Origin: Legionella sheltonii
GTDB taxonomy: Bacteria > Pseudomonadota > Gammaproteobacteria > Legionellales > Legionellaceae
Direction: 5' to 3'
Assembly: GCF_026191355.1 (NCBI RefSeq)
Contig: NZ_JAPHOQ010000008.1
Coordinates: 124,001-188,000, forward strand
Length of the DNA stretch: 64,000 nt
The position numbers were made by a program, and so were the translations under genes. This document shows positions 9,468 to 18,179 of the stretch, piece by piece. Within the stretch, counting starts at the first letter, position 1. Each line of letters begins with the position of its first letter. The notes beneath the pieces were generated by a model, which saw only the letters and a list, made by a program, of their open reading frames with translations, did not search any database and was not told the DNA's origin.

Positions 9468-10517
9468 TTACTCTGCCTCTTCTTTGGCAAGTTGTTTCTT
9501 CAATAATTCAACTTGTTCCGAAAGCGCTTTAATATTTTTGCGCATCAAGGGAATGCGATTAACCCCCAACTCATGTTGAATGGCAAGATCTTTGGGACGA
9601 GCAGGATTTCCTAAATAAATATTCCCTTCTTTCAGATGTTTGTTCGGAGGTACTCCTGTACGAGCCCCTAGAATTACCCCATCATCAATGCGTACATGAT
9701 CGCTCACACCAACATTGGCAGCAAAAATTACATGATTCCCTGAAGTAGTGCTTCCGGCGATACCGGTAAAACCACAAAGGATATTGTGTTTACCTAATTT
9801 AACAGAATGTGCCACTTGGACCAGATTATCAATTTTAGTCCCTTCACCAATAACCGTTGCTCCCATTGTGGCTCGATCAATTGCGGTATTCGCACCTATC
9901 TCTACATCATCCTCAATAATGACCCGTCCAACATGGGGAACTTTGAGATGTTTGCCATCAACAAAGGTATAACCAAACCCATCAGAGCCTATAACCGTAG
10001 AGGCATGAATAATGACTCGGGAGCCAATTTGACATTTATCGTATACGGTGACATGGGAGTGTATGGTGGTATTATTTCCTACAGTCACTTCACGGCCAAT
10101 ATGAATGTGACTTTTTAAAATACTATGATCCCCGATAATACTACCTGCTTCAATCACTACATAAGGGCCTATAAAGACATCCTTTCCCAATTGCACTCCT
10201 TCACCAATGACTGCCGTGGGATGAATGCTAGGGATCGTTTTTTGAGGCGGATTAAAATGATGCATCAAAGAAATGAAGGCTTTAAATGGATGCTTTACTT
10301 GTATTAATGGTTTTTTTGAAACAGAAATCTGTTCGTTGACTAATATGGCAGCTGCTGGTGAGGCTTCTGCTAACTTCACATTTTCATTACTATCAGCAAA
10401 CACAATGCTTCCGGGGCTAATTTCATCAATAGGTGATAAGACAGAAACTTTTATTGAGTCATCACCAATGACTACCCCTTGTACCTTGTTTGCTATATCA
10501 CGTAGTGAATAACTCAT
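9468..10517 (-). CDS. lpxD: UDP-3-O-acylglucosamine N-acyltransferase (LpxD)
   Basis: A 349-residue lipid A enzyme that adds the second 3-hydroxyacyl chain to UDP-3-O-acylglucosamine, using acyl-ACP. The N-terminal uridine-binding domain (about 1-100) is followed by a left-handed beta-helix of hexapeptide repeats (about 100-310, such as [17 protein letters not shown]). The catalytic His is in [10 protein letters not shown] near 237. A C-terminal helix (about 320-349) gives the acyl-carrier site seen in the family. Legionella genomes often carry more than one LpxD, and this copy is not next to lpxA/fabZ. It is translationally close to polA, 2 bp downstream. Confidence 0.95.
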   Translation of the reverse strand: MSYSLRDIANKVQGVVIGDDSIKVSVLSPIDEISPGSIVFADSNENVKLAEASPAAAILVNEQISVSKKPLIQVKHPFKAFISLMHHFNPPQKTIPSIHPTAVIGEGVQLGKDVFIGPYVVIEAGSIIGDHSILKSHIHIGREVTVGNNTTIHSHVTVYDKCQIGSRVIIHASTVIGSDGFGYTFVDGKHLKVPHVGRVIIEDDVEIGANTAIDRATMGATVIGEGTKIDNLVQVAHSVKLGKHNILCGFTGIAGSTTSGNHVIFAANVGVSDHVRIDDGVILGARTGVPPNKHLKEGNIYLGNPARPKDLAIQHELGVNRIPLMRKNIKALSEQVELLKKQLAKEEAE

Positions 10518-10744
10518 CTGTTGGCCTTTTTTTATAAAATAGCTGATTATATACTCAAGAAACTTCCATTGCTATGTTTTAGGCCGCTTCATTTTTGTAG
10601 ATCAACATCTGCATAAAAGAAAGAATGAAAACCATTTAGCTGATAGATAGTTAACCCTCTAGTTAGCTGTTTTTGATTGAGTCGCCCATGATTCCCAACA
10701 AGGTATAATTCTAAAAAATTCAGCCTTTGGTCTAATGATAAACG

Positions 10745-11353
10745 TTAACTGGAGAATGTTAATGCTTCTTCTTCGAGACGTAATGACTCCATTTTTAAAG
10801 TGACCGCTTGCAAGAATAACTCTTCTATATTTTGACCTGTTTTTGCGCTTGCCGTCATGTAACATAAATTATTAGCCTTAATAAATCCGTTCAGTATTTT
10901 AATGTCTAATTCTTGATCAGGTACTGCATCACTTCTTAACCCAACTAGAATAATTTTTCCCAACATATCCCTGTCTAAATGCCGATCAATTTCTTCCAGC
11001 CATTTTATAGCACCATCAAAGGTTACTTTTTGGCTTAGATCAAAACCTATAATCGCTATGTCTGCTTCTTTAAAATAAACCCTGCATAAATTGCCATAAC
11101 GTGCTGCGCCGGATATATCCCATATGTGAAGATTTATTTTGCTTCTACTGACTTCAAACAATTTATGATAAAAATTTGCGCCCATTGAAGCTCTAACATA
11201 ACTGGGGTATTTTCCTGAAGTAAGTGTTTGTAATAGCGAGGTTTTGCCGCAAGCGTCCCCAACAAAAATCACCTTAAACGATGGGATTATCTCTGGTCCC
11301 TTTAGTTCTTGCAGCTCAATATTTGTGCCAAAAAAGCCAAATTTGGTTTTCAT
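10745..11353 (-). CDS. Rab/Ras-like small GTPase, candidate Dot/Icm effector
   Basis: A 202-residue protein of the eukaryote-like small GTPase family. The P-loop is GDACGKTS (residues 32-39). The switch II motif is DISGA (79-83), where Rab proteins have DTAGQ, so the catalytic Gln is replaced by Ala. The base-recognition motif is degenerate (LRSD for NKxD), while TASAKTG near 167 matches the SAK motif. Switch I has Ser (RASMG) where Thr is usual. No C-terminal prenylation cysteines exist; the tail ends in LEEEALTFSS, an acidic stretch like the E-block of Dot/Icm substrates. GGAG precedes the ATG by 8 nt. Likely a translocated or GTP-locked protein; this is inference. It stands alone between lpxD and an outer-membrane protein gene. 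Confidence 0.8.
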   Translation of the reverse strand: MKTKFGFFGTNIELQELKGPEIIPSFKVIFVGDACGKTSLLQTLTSGKYPSYVRASMGANFYHKLFEVSRSKINLHIWDISGAARYGNLCRVYFKEADIAIIGFDLSQKVTFDGAIKWLEEIDRHLDRDMLGKIILVGLRSDAVPDQELDIKILNGFIKANNLCYMTASAKTGQNIEELFLQAVTLKMESLRLEEEALTFSS

Positions 11354-11613
11354 ATTTATAGCTCCCTGGGAATTTATGTAATCATACTGATAAAAATTTC
11401 ACATACAATCAAGCCATTAACAAATGAAATATGAATGACTGCCTAAAGGGTTTAAAGAGTTAATAATAGTCTAACTCTTCTAACTCAATAGCCGCCGTCC
11501 CTCTGTTCACGCTACAATTCTCGCAACCGAGGTATAGAAAAGTAGATCCAAATACTGTATAAAATTACCCTGAATGCCCAGGATTTCATGATGAAAAATC
11601 AAAAGGATATGTA

Positions 11614-12360
11614 ATGTTTAAAAAAATAATAGTTTCAGGATTTTTTGCATTCCTTTCAATCAATGTCTTTGCTACTGAAGACCTCTATGCCCCTGTTTTA
11701 CCGCAGGTGTGGTCGTCTATTATTATTGCAAGCGGAGGACCAGCTTGGTCTAATCCGGGGAAAGATCAATATCTTTATCCTTTTCCGCCCCCCCAATACA
11801 ACCGTTATCTTGCCGATTCGAAATCGGATTGGTTAGGCACTGGCGGACTCTTTTTTGGGTTGCAGCATTTTATCGGTGCAAGCAATGTCATCGCTCAATT
11901 TGGTCTTGGAGTTGCAGCAGCCAGTGATGCTTCTCTTTCGGGTACAGTTACGGTGAATGGAGTTCCCGATGTTTATACCTATCAGTATAAAGTAAGTCAT
12001 TTCCGAGCAGAGTTTAAAGGCAAGCTTATTGGTAACGGTTTTCAAACGCTACAGCCTTATCTTAGTGGCAGTTTTGGTGTGGGGTGGAACCATGCTCATG
12101 ACTGGCAGCCTACAACAATCGATCCTATTCTTTATCCGACGTATTGGTTTACTACTTCCAGTATAGTCGCTTTTTCTTACACGCTTGGCGCGGGTGTCCA
12201 AAAAATGTTAACTCAAAATTGGCAAGTAGGTGCAGGAGTTGAATTTGCCGATTGGGGTAAAAATTATTTGGGGGGCGATGGAGCAACTTTGAGCCAAGGT
12301 CCAGGTATGCCTCATTTATATACTACTGCCTTAATGTTCAGCATAGGCTATATGTATTAA
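11614..12360 (+). CDS. Outer-membrane beta-barrel protein, opacity/porin-like
   Basis: A 248-residue protein with a signal peptide (MFKKIIVSGFFAFLSINVFA, cleavage before TED). The mature sequence alternates polar and aromatic/hydrophobic residues in short strands with Gly turns (YLSGSFGVGWNHA, AFSYTLGAGVQ, WQVGAGVEFADWG) and ends in an aromatic strand SIGYMY, as in eight-stranded OmpA/opacity-type barrels. It probably sits in the outer membrane. Related paralogous barrels are common in Legionella. Substrate or adhesion role is unknown. AAAGGA lies 8 nt before the ATG, and a TATAAAAT about 45 bp upstream may be its -10 element. Confidence 0.75.
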   Translation: MFKKIIVSGFFAFLSINVFATEDLYAPVLPQVWSSIIIASGGPAWSNPGKDQYLYPFPPPQYNRYLADSKSDWLGTGGLFFGLQHFIGASNVIAQFGLGVAAASDASLSGTVTVNGVPDVYTYQYKVSHFRAEFKGKLIGNGFQTLQPYLSGSFGVGWNHAHDWQPTTIDPILYPTYWFTTSSIVAFSYTLGAGVQKMLTQNWQVGAGVEFADWGKNYLGGDGATLSQGPGMPHLYTTALMFSIGYMY

Positions 12361-12398
12361 TTAGCCCATTGCTTTTGCACCAGAAATTATCCAAAGAT

Positions 12399-12424
12399 GT
12401 AGGATGGGCCTTGGCCCAACCTAC
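12399..12424. repeat. Palindromic dispersed repeat
   Basis: A near-perfect inverted repeat: 12-bp arms GTAGGATGGGCC and GGCCCAACCTAC around TT, one mismatch. It lies between convergent genes. The sequence resembles short intergenic palindromes scattered in Legionella genomes. No T-run follows, so it is not a classical terminator. Confidence 0.6.
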
Positions 12425-12493
12425 AACACTACAATGCATCAATGAGTAAAAGTTAGGTTAAATACCGTGTCCAAAAGCAGCCAGATTTGCTCT

Positions 12494-13723
12494 TCAATTG
12501 ATGTATCTTCGAAGAATCAAAGCCATATTAGCCCCTCCAAAGGCGAAATGATTGGATAGGACGATATCAATAGCCTTTTTACGTGCTTCATTAGCTACAT
12601 AATCCAAATCACAATCAGGGTCAGGAGTTTCTAAGTTAATCGTAGGCAGCAACAAATCATGTTGCAGACTAAGTGATGTGGAAATGACTTCCATTACTCC
12701 AGAAGCTCCAATCGCATGTCCAATCATTGATTTTTGGGCGGTGATTGGGATCTCATAGGCTTGTTCACCAAATAGTGATTTAATCGTTTGCGTTTCAACT
12801 CGATCATTTAATGGCGTCCCAGTCCCATGAGCTTTCAGATATTGAATATCGCGCGGTGATAATTTTGCATCATCTAATGCCCCTTGAATCGCACGTTGCT
12901 GCCCTTCCGAAGAGGGTGCGGTAATATGAAAGGCATCACAGCTGGAGCCAAAACCAATTATTTCTGCCAAAATGGTAGCTCCACGTGCTCTGGCTTGATT
13001 TAATTCTTCAAGAATTAAAACTCCAGCTCCTTCAGCCATCACCATCCCTTCTCGATGCAAATCAAAAGGGCGGCAGGCTTTTGTTGGATTTTCATTGTTC
13101 GTAGACAATACCTTTAATTTGCACCAGGCAGACATCATTGATTCCCAAATTGGTGCTTCAGTACCGCCACAAATCGCCGTGGAAATCCGCCCATGAGCAA
13201 TTTGATGGTAGGCGGCGCCTATAGCATCAGCTGATGAAATACAGGCATTGGAAATGGTTGAATTAGGACCTCCAAGACCAAAGGCGATGGCAACAAAATT
13301 GGCAATAGAGTTGGCCATTCCTCGGATCACCGTCAGGGGTTGCATTTTTTTCCAATTATCAGCGAAGAAAAATTGATAACTTGATTCTGATTCGGGATAG
13401 CCCCCCATGCCCGTACCCATGAAAGTTCCTGCTTTACTGAGCTCATGGGCGGTAAGTCCAGACTGTTCTATGGCATTATGTGTGCAATAAAGAGCGAATT
13501 GGGCAACTCGTGGATAACGTTTGTTTTTATTCAGTTCGGGAAGGTGCTCTAGGGAAAAATCAGTAATTTCACCAGCTATTTGAGTGGGATATGAAGAAGG
13601 ATCATAACCTTGGATGCGTTTTATTCCGCATTGTCCCTGTTTTGCAGCCTCCCAAAATTTACTTAAGCCTGTTCCTATGGAAGAGGTTATTTCCATACCG
13701 GTTATGACAACCCTTTTTTTCAT
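12494..13723 (-). CDS. Beta-ketoacyl-ACP synthase, FabF/KAS II family
   Basis: A 409-residue thiolase-fold condensing enzyme. The catalytic triad is visible: Cys in SNACISSADAIG near 159, His in KAHGTGTPLND near 298 and His in SMIGHAIGASG near 333. The FGGANMAL near the C-terminus completes the family signature. It elongates acyl-ACP with malonyl-ACP in the cytosol. The start at 13723 has AAGGA 7 nt upstream, better than a TTG one codon earlier. It is not within a fab gene cluster, so it may be a second KAS serving a special chain (LPS or branched acyl) instead of the main fabF. That role is inference. Confidence 0.88.
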   Translation of the reverse strand: MKKRVVITGMEITSSIGTGLSKFWEAAKQGQCGIKRIQGYDPSSYPTQIAGEITDFSLEHLPELNKNKRYPRVAQFALYCTHNAIEQSGLTAHELSKAGTFMGTGMGGYPESESSYQFFFADNWKKMQPLTVIRGMANSIANFVAIAFGLGGPNSTISNACISSADAIGAAYHQIAHGRISTAICGGTEAPIWESMMSAWCKLKVLSTNNENPTKACRPFDLHREGMVMAEGAGVLILEELNQARARGATILAEIIGFGSSCDAFHITAPSSEGQQRAIQGALDDAKLSPRDIQYLKAHGTGTPLNDRVETQTIKSLFGEQAYEIPITAQKSMIGHAIGASGVMEVISTSLSLQHDLLLPTINLETPDPDCDLDYVANEARKKAIDIVLSNHFAFGGANMALILRRYIN

Positions 13724-13911
13724 CAATGATCCTTTTAATTTTAATGGATGACGCTTTTTATGTACGTTGAAACAGCGACTTCTATGAGAATAGCTGATCG
13801 GACAATACTAAAGGTGGGGTTTAAATTCTGTCAAGCTCTACGATGAGGTTTTATTTTACAGAAAAATGTTTGCCCAGACAGATAAAAGCTTCTGGGGAAA
13901 CATGATGTAAA

Positions 13912-14796
13912 TTAATGGGGGTGTTTTGGCTTAACTAATTTTTGCAATGTGTAGAGATCGACTTCCCAGTATTCACATGAGTTTTGTGTGAGAAAACCGA
14001 GTCGGGTATAGAGATTTAAGGCTTTTTGGTTATGTGTTTCTACATCGAGATTGAGCTCCGGCTTACCTTCGCTTAAAGCATAATTAATGCAGTGGGAAAT
14101 CAATGCTGTTCCTAACCCCTTTCCTTGGCGAACGGGCAAAACTGCAATATCAGAAAGAGTAGCCCCATGCTTTTGCCAGCGTATATGTGCTTTACCTATA
14201 AGATGGTTGTCTTCAAAGGCCAATATTATTTGATAGGTTCTATCACTTAATATGTGTTCAAAACGAGGAATTAATTCGGACTGAGTTTTAAAAAAACATG
14301 CCTCATCCAGAACACAGAGTAAAGGAATGTCCTGCTCTGTTGCAGTGCGATACGTCAGATTTTTCTTATAATCCAGTAAGGGATTTAAATCATGTCGCTC
14401 CATGTAATATTCGCTATGCATATAAATGAATCCGAGATCCGCAATCCATTGTTGATTCAAATGGGAAGGACTAGAAAAAACCAGTTTAGAAAAGCCTTGT
14501 TCTTTCACTAAAGGCAAAATGGTGTGAAGCATTTTTTTAGCAATGCCTTTACGTCGATAATCTGGATGAACAAGCAGCGAGATTTCAACTGCATCTTCAT
14601 AAAAGAAAAAAACACTTAAAAATCCAACTAAATGGTGTTTGTCATAATGCAGTAAAATCGTAGGCAAATTGCGTTTTTGAGTGAGCAAATGAGTATATAA
14701 ATTAGGAACGCTGCCATCCTTTTTTTTACAGACGGTTTTTAATTGTTCCAGATCATTGAGTTGATCTTCATTGAGTTGATTTGTATTACTAAGCAT
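13912..14796 (-). CDS. Tandem GNAT-domain N-acetyltransferase
   Basis: A 294-residue protein with two GNAT modules. The first (about 5-135) has acetyl-CoA motif VHPDYRRKGIAKKML. The second (about 148-285) has VLPVRQGKGLGTALIS followed by the NLDVETHNQKALNLYTRLGF motif B. The arrangement resembles mycothiol-synthase-like and other double-GNAT proteins, in which often only one half is catalytic. Both halves here keep the R/Q-x-x-G-x-G/A core. Substrate unknown. It reads in the same direction as the upstream DUF155-type gene, 78 bp away, with little promoter space. Confidence 0.8.
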   Translation of the reverse strand: MLSNTNQLNEDQLNDLEQLKTVCKKKDGSVPNLYTHLLTQKRNLPTILLHYDKHHLVGFLSVFFFYEDAVEISLLVHPDYRRKGIAKKMLHTILPLVKEQGFSKLVFSSPSHLNQQWIADLGFIYMHSEYYMERHDLNPLLDYKKNLTYRTATEQDIPLLCVLDEACFFKTQSELIPRFEHILSDRTYQIILAFEDNHLIGKAHIRWQKHGATLSDIAVLPVRQGKGLGTALISHCINYALSEGKPELNLDVETHNQKALNLYTRLGFLTQNSCEYWEVDLYTLQKLVKPKHPH

Positions 14797-14874
14797 AATT
14801 TAATAAATAGAACTTGTTTTTCTAAAGAATAGCTTGTTTTGTCTTAATTTGCTCTCATTAAAATTGAAAATTTA

Positions 14875-15681
14875 TTAAAAATGTAAGTTTAAAACGGCAA
14901 CTACAATTTCCAAAATGATCAATACAATAATGATAATCTCTAAATTATGACCATGTCGATTGTCCAAGTAACCATTAAACATATCAAAGATTTCATTGAG
15001 AGTGTCCAAGCGATGATTAATTGCATTGACTCGTCTTTGGATGTGCAGGTACCGTTCCAACATGGAAAAGTGCTCTTCTAAAGTTGGATGTTGCCAAAAA
15101 TATTTTGGATGATAAAGGAAATTACTAATTAAATTCATTTCACTTTTAGCACCAAGTATTTCTCCAATAATCTGTTGTATTTGGGTGCGGCTAATTTCCA
15201 TCTCACCCGTGATTGAAAGACTTTGGATCATCGGATTATATTTTTCAATGAGTGCATCAATTATGGTTTCAAAATATTGTAATTTTACTGATTGAGAAAA
15301 CCCATAAGAAAGGCTGAGTTTGAGCTCATCACTGTCATCTTCAATGGTTAAACAATCCACATCGAAAAAATCATGTGGTTCTATGGTGGTTTTATCACTG
15401 AACTGATAATGAAATTCATCATGCACTAAAAGAGTTACGGGTTTATCAACCAGGAGTTTGATCGTATTCAAATAATCATTAATTTGATAACGTTTGATCC
15501 CCCAGGAAACAACCGTGCCATTTTTAAAAATAAAAATCGTATGGTCTTTGTTGTGGTTTGCACTTAATTTTAGGACATCACGGGTCTTCAACGAAGTAAA
15601 TTCAGTTGAAGCACTTTTAAAATGATTGTCGACTCGTGCTAAATCAATTGTTTTGGCAATACAAAAACTCAAGCATTCCAT
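14875..15681 (-). CDS. DUF155 (RMND1/YagE-like) membrane-anchored protein
   Basis: About 268 residues from the ATG at 15681 (MECLSFCIAKTIDL). The frame is open to a TTG at 15747. The sequence fits the DUF155/RMD1 family: an N-terminal domain with IFIFKNGTVVSWGI, a central helical region, PKYFWQHPTLEEHF, and a terminal helix pair (LERYLHIQRRVNAINHRLD) ending in one C-terminal membrane segment (about 245-268, IIIIVLIILEIVVAVL). Mitochondrial members support translation of membrane proteins, but the bacterial role is not established. No strong Shine-Dalgarno sequence is visible at either start, so the N-terminus is uncertain. Confidence 0.75.
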   Translation of the reverse strand: MECLSFCIAKTIDLARVDNHFKSASTEFTSLKTRDVLKLSANHNKDHTIFIFKNGTVVSWGIKRYQINDYLNTIKLLVDKPVTLLVHDEFHYQFSDKTTIEPHDFFDVDCLTIEDDSDELKLSLSYGFSQSVKLQYFETIIDALIEKYNPMIQSLSITGEMEISRTQIQQIIGEILGAKSEMNLISNFLYHPKYFWQHPTLEEHFSMLERYLHIQRRVNAINHRLDTLNEIFDMFNGYLDNRHGHNLEIIIIVLIILEIVVAVLNLHF

Positions 15682-15810
15682 GATGGTAATAACCCGCGAA
15701 ATAAAGCTTTTAAGGTAAAAAATAGAGATACAAACTGCTGTACCCAATACCCGATATCAGGATCAGATACAGCATTTTACAATATATAATAATTATCTCA
15801 ACTTTAACTA

Positions 15811-16080
15811 TTATACACTATCTGCAACTTCGCGGCTTGGATAAGTTTTTTTTCTGTCAGTTGCGCCACCTAACCATTGTGGGCAAACTTCTAAAATTTC
15901 TGCAATCTTGTTGAGCTGTTCGTTCCCTGGAAGTATATGGCCGAAAATTAAAGAATTTGCTAAATGTCGTGAAACACCAAAAACTTTAGCTACCGCTTTG
16001 ATTTTCTCCGCTAAATCTTCAGGAAAGCCCAATGAAGCTAACTCGCGATTGAAGCGTTGCGAAAATACTTTACTGTTCAT
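15811..16080 (-). CDS. Small XRE-like helix-turn-helix regulator
   Basis: An 89-residue protein starting at 16080 with GGAGGAG just upstream. The upstream in-frame Mets lack such a site. Residues about 16-70 form a helix-turn-helix of the Cro/CI or phage-regulator type (DLAEKIKAVAKVFGVSRHLANSLIFG, split as two helices and a recognition helix). WLGG then follows and a charged tail. It likely binds DNA as a dimer. Targets are unknown, but the AT-rich inverted repeats upstream of the next gene (16362-16387) are candidates. It lies 129 bp from the DUF155 gene on the same strand. Confidence 0.65.
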   Translation of the reverse strand: MNSKVFSQRFNRELASLGFPEDLAEKIKAVAKVFGVSRHLANSLIFGHILPGNEQLNKIAEILEVCPQWLGGATDRKKTYPSREVADSV

Positions 16081-16444
16081 TTTCTCCTCCATGAAAAAAA
16101 TATTCAGCATCATGCTGACCTATCCCAGATACCTGTCAATCCATGATTCAGGTAAGAGAGTTATAACTCATTTTTTTTTAATAGCAAAGAGTTTTTTAGT
16201 ATGAAATCAAATAGTTATTATTTAACTTGCCATTATGATAACTAGTTGACCAGTAGCGGTTTAAAATCAGTGATAATTCCCAGCAGAATGCGAGGTTACC
16301 TCGTGAAATGAAGGAAGTGCACCGAGTACAGGATGTTGTTCATTTGATAAATTAATAGTATAATATTTATACAATATGATAAATATTGATTCTTGCAATG
16401 ATATCAGAAAAAAATACAGCCGTATTTTTGAATGAGGTGTAAAA
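16081..16444. other. Intergenic region between XRE regulator and hydrolase gene
   Basis: No gene seen in these 364 bp. It contains a short hairpin (CGAGG / CCTCG, 16291-16303) and an AT-rich inverted repeat near the downstream gene (16362-16387). The two flanking genes are divergent, so promoters for both should lie here. Confidence 0.5.
16362..16387. promoter_or_regulatory. AT-rich inverted repeat upstream of hydrolase gene
   Basis: Perfect 9-bp arms AATATTTAT and ATAAATATT, 8-nt spacer, ending 57 bp before the ATG at 16445. It could be an operator for the adjacent XRE regulator or another factor. AT-rich palindromes arise easily by chance. Confidence 0.3.
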
Positions 16445-16717
16445 ATGGGCAGTAGCTATGAAAGTATTTATACGAAATTAGGATCTAGGGAACATGTGCA
16501 ACACCTTCATCAGCAGGATGATTTATCTGATCGAAAAAAACTTAAATTAGAATATCTTAATGAAGCATTTGCTGTTTATCTCGAGTCTAAAAAGAGTCAG
16601 ACAGAGGTTCAAAAACCACAAACTCTAGAAGCTTATAAAGAATTGGCTCAGCAAAACCCAGATTTTACTCATTACTATACTATAAAGCTGCTCTTCTCTT
16701 GTATCACGAAAAATTAG
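16445..16717 (+). pseudogene. N-terminal fragment of frameshifted alpha/beta hydrolase
   Basis: A 90-residue frame with GAGGTG before the ATG. It reads coherently to about residue 79 (NPDFTHYY), then enters a non-homologous tail and stops at 16717. The continuing protein lies in another frame from 16699. The switch occurs exactly at a tandem ACTAT ACTAT (16674-16683). Dropping one copy restores a single open frame reading HYYKAALLLYHEKLDAV. Thus this looks like the 5' part of a gene of about 580 codons. The sequence is hydrophilic and helical, with no signal peptide. Confidence 0.7.
16674..16683 (+). repeat. 5-bp tandem duplication causing a frameshift
   Basis: Two adjacent copies of ACTAT inside the hydrolase gene. 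Removing one copy joins the upstream frame (from 16445) to the downstream frame (to 18174) without any other change. It could be a fixed mutation, slippage, or an assembly error. Confidence 0.75.
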
Positions 16718-18174
16718 ATGCGGTGGCAGTAGAATCCAGAACCGATGATGCGTTAAAAGAGGCATTTAAGCTTGCATTAACAAGCTTAATTTCAAAGAAA
16801 ATTATAAAAATTGATGAAAAGACAATGGACGCTGTAATTACCTCTCTAGTGGACAAGGCAAAGGAGATTGGAGCAGAAAATTATGCAACGAATAACAATT
16901 GGCATGCTGTCTTAGCCGATCAGATTGTTGCTCAAGGAGTTTCTAAAAACGAACGGGCGAAAGCACAAAACGAAATAAATAGAACCATGCAAAAAGCTTT
17001 GACTGCATTAGAGCCTTATGCACGTTATGGAACAGAAACAATAGACTATAATATTGCCAAAGTGATAGAATACGCGTGTAAACAGTATGAAGATTTAAAC
17101 CCCAACCCAAATAAGAAGCGGAAAGCCGATCTTGTGGCAATAAGAGGTATAATAAAAAATCATCAGGATACTAAATCATCTCCTGATGATGTGGTTAAAG
17201 AGATAGCAAAACATTTTTTATCAGATAAGTTTAGTAGGGGCTTTTCAAGTCGATTTGAAGATTTAATTAAGAAAGCCATCAAAGATTACGCCGTAAAACA
17301 GCACAACACGGGTAATGATATAAGAACCTTACAAACAAAAACATGGTCTGACTCTACTTTAGAAACAGAACCACGCAAATTAGTACTCGCCGTGCACGGA
17401 TTACAAGACAGCGTCAATACATTTAATGTAGTCGCCAATCAATATGCCAGAAAAGGCTATAAAGTCATCAGTTATGACCAGTCGGGTGCTGCGTTTGATG
17501 AGTCTCGCGGAAAGGAGGACTTAAATATTAAACAAATGCAATTTGATTTTTATAGCATGTTAGAAAAAGCCTATCGCGATCCAAATGTTGATGAAATCGT
17601 TTTACTCGGTCACAGTTTAGGTGGGGCGGTTATTAGCAATGCTTTAAATATGATACATGAACTGAATGAAAATCCCCCAGAAGGTATCGCTAAAAATAAA
17701 ATCAAAAAGATTCAGTTAGTCGCTCCAGCAGTCATGAAAAACCCACTATTACAAATTATCGGCAATCTACCCACGATTTATCGAAATCCAAACGATAAAG
17801 ATGAACACGCTCAACTGGTAGGACAACGAGGAATAAGACGGGAGGGAGGAGCGTCTGCTCTTTCATCGCTTGGGGATTTTATCAGCTTTGTAGCCAATGC
17901 GTTTAAAAACCTGGAACGATTTTTCAAAAGAGAGGATGTTGATAAGCTCATTCCGATAGAAGTCCATTATTCTGAAAACGATGGTTTGGTCAACAAATCT
18001 AATTTTGAAGAACTTGCAGCGATTCAACCTAATTCTAAGACTGAGCCTAAAGCTCAAATTTTTAAAAATCCTGAGGGAAAACACCATCTTCACGCAGCCC
18101 CAAGTTCGACGCTAGTTGAGGGAGTGGAACAGCTTCCAGACATCGATGATGAGGGATCTTCATTCACGTTATAA
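16699..18174 (+). CDS. Alpha/beta-hydrolase (lipase-like), candidate Dot/Icm effector, 5' end frameshifted
   Basis: A 491-codon frame, open from a TTG at 16699. Residues 1 to about 220 are helical and lysine-rich. An alpha/beta-hydrolase domain follows (about 230-470): LVLAVHGLQDSVNTF gives the oxyanion region, GHSLGG near 305 the serine nucleophile, SENDGLVN near 427 the acid, and KHHLH near 462 the histidine. The ending QLPDIDDEGSSFTL is acidic and short-chained, like Dot/Icm translocation signals. It belongs with the lipase/thioesterase-type effectors of Legionella in general style, but a specific named homologue is not claimed. The hydrolase domain is intact, so an internal start could still yield active enzyme. 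It ends 5 bp from a convergent gene. Confidence 0.7.
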   Translation: MYHEKLDAVAVESRTDDALKEAFKLALTSLISKKIIKIDEKTMDAVITSLVDKAKEIGAENYATNNNWHAVLADQIVAQGVSKNERAKAQNEINRTMQKALTALEPYARYGTETIDYNIAKVIEYACKQYEDLNPNPNKKRKADLVAIRGIIKNHQDTKSSPDDVVKEIAKHFLSDKFSRGFSSRFEDLIKKAIKDYAVKQHNTGNDIRTLQTKTWSDSTLETEPRKLVLAVHGLQDSVNTFNVVANQYARKGYKVISYDQSGAAFDESRGKEDLNIKQMQFDFYSMLEKAYRDPNVDEIVLLGHSLGGAVISNALNMIHELNENPPEGIAKNKIKKIQLVAPAVMKNPLLQIIGNLPTIYRNPNDKDEHAQLVGQRGIRREGGASALSSLGDFISFVANAFKNLERFFKREDVDKLIPIEVHYSENDGLVNKSNFEELAAIQPNSKTEPKAQIFKNPEGKHHLHAAPSSTLVEGVEQLPDIDDEGSSFTL

Positions 18175-18179
18175 GCTGT

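Noticed and set aside
10659..10865. 68-codon frame partly overlapping the Rab-like gene
   Set aside because: Minus-strand frame overlapping the GTPase 3' end, without start signals or similarity.
16340..16400. PmrA box upstream of the hydrolase gene
   Set aside because: The TTAAT direct repeats expected for PmrA are not present in proper spacing; only an AT-rich palindrome is.
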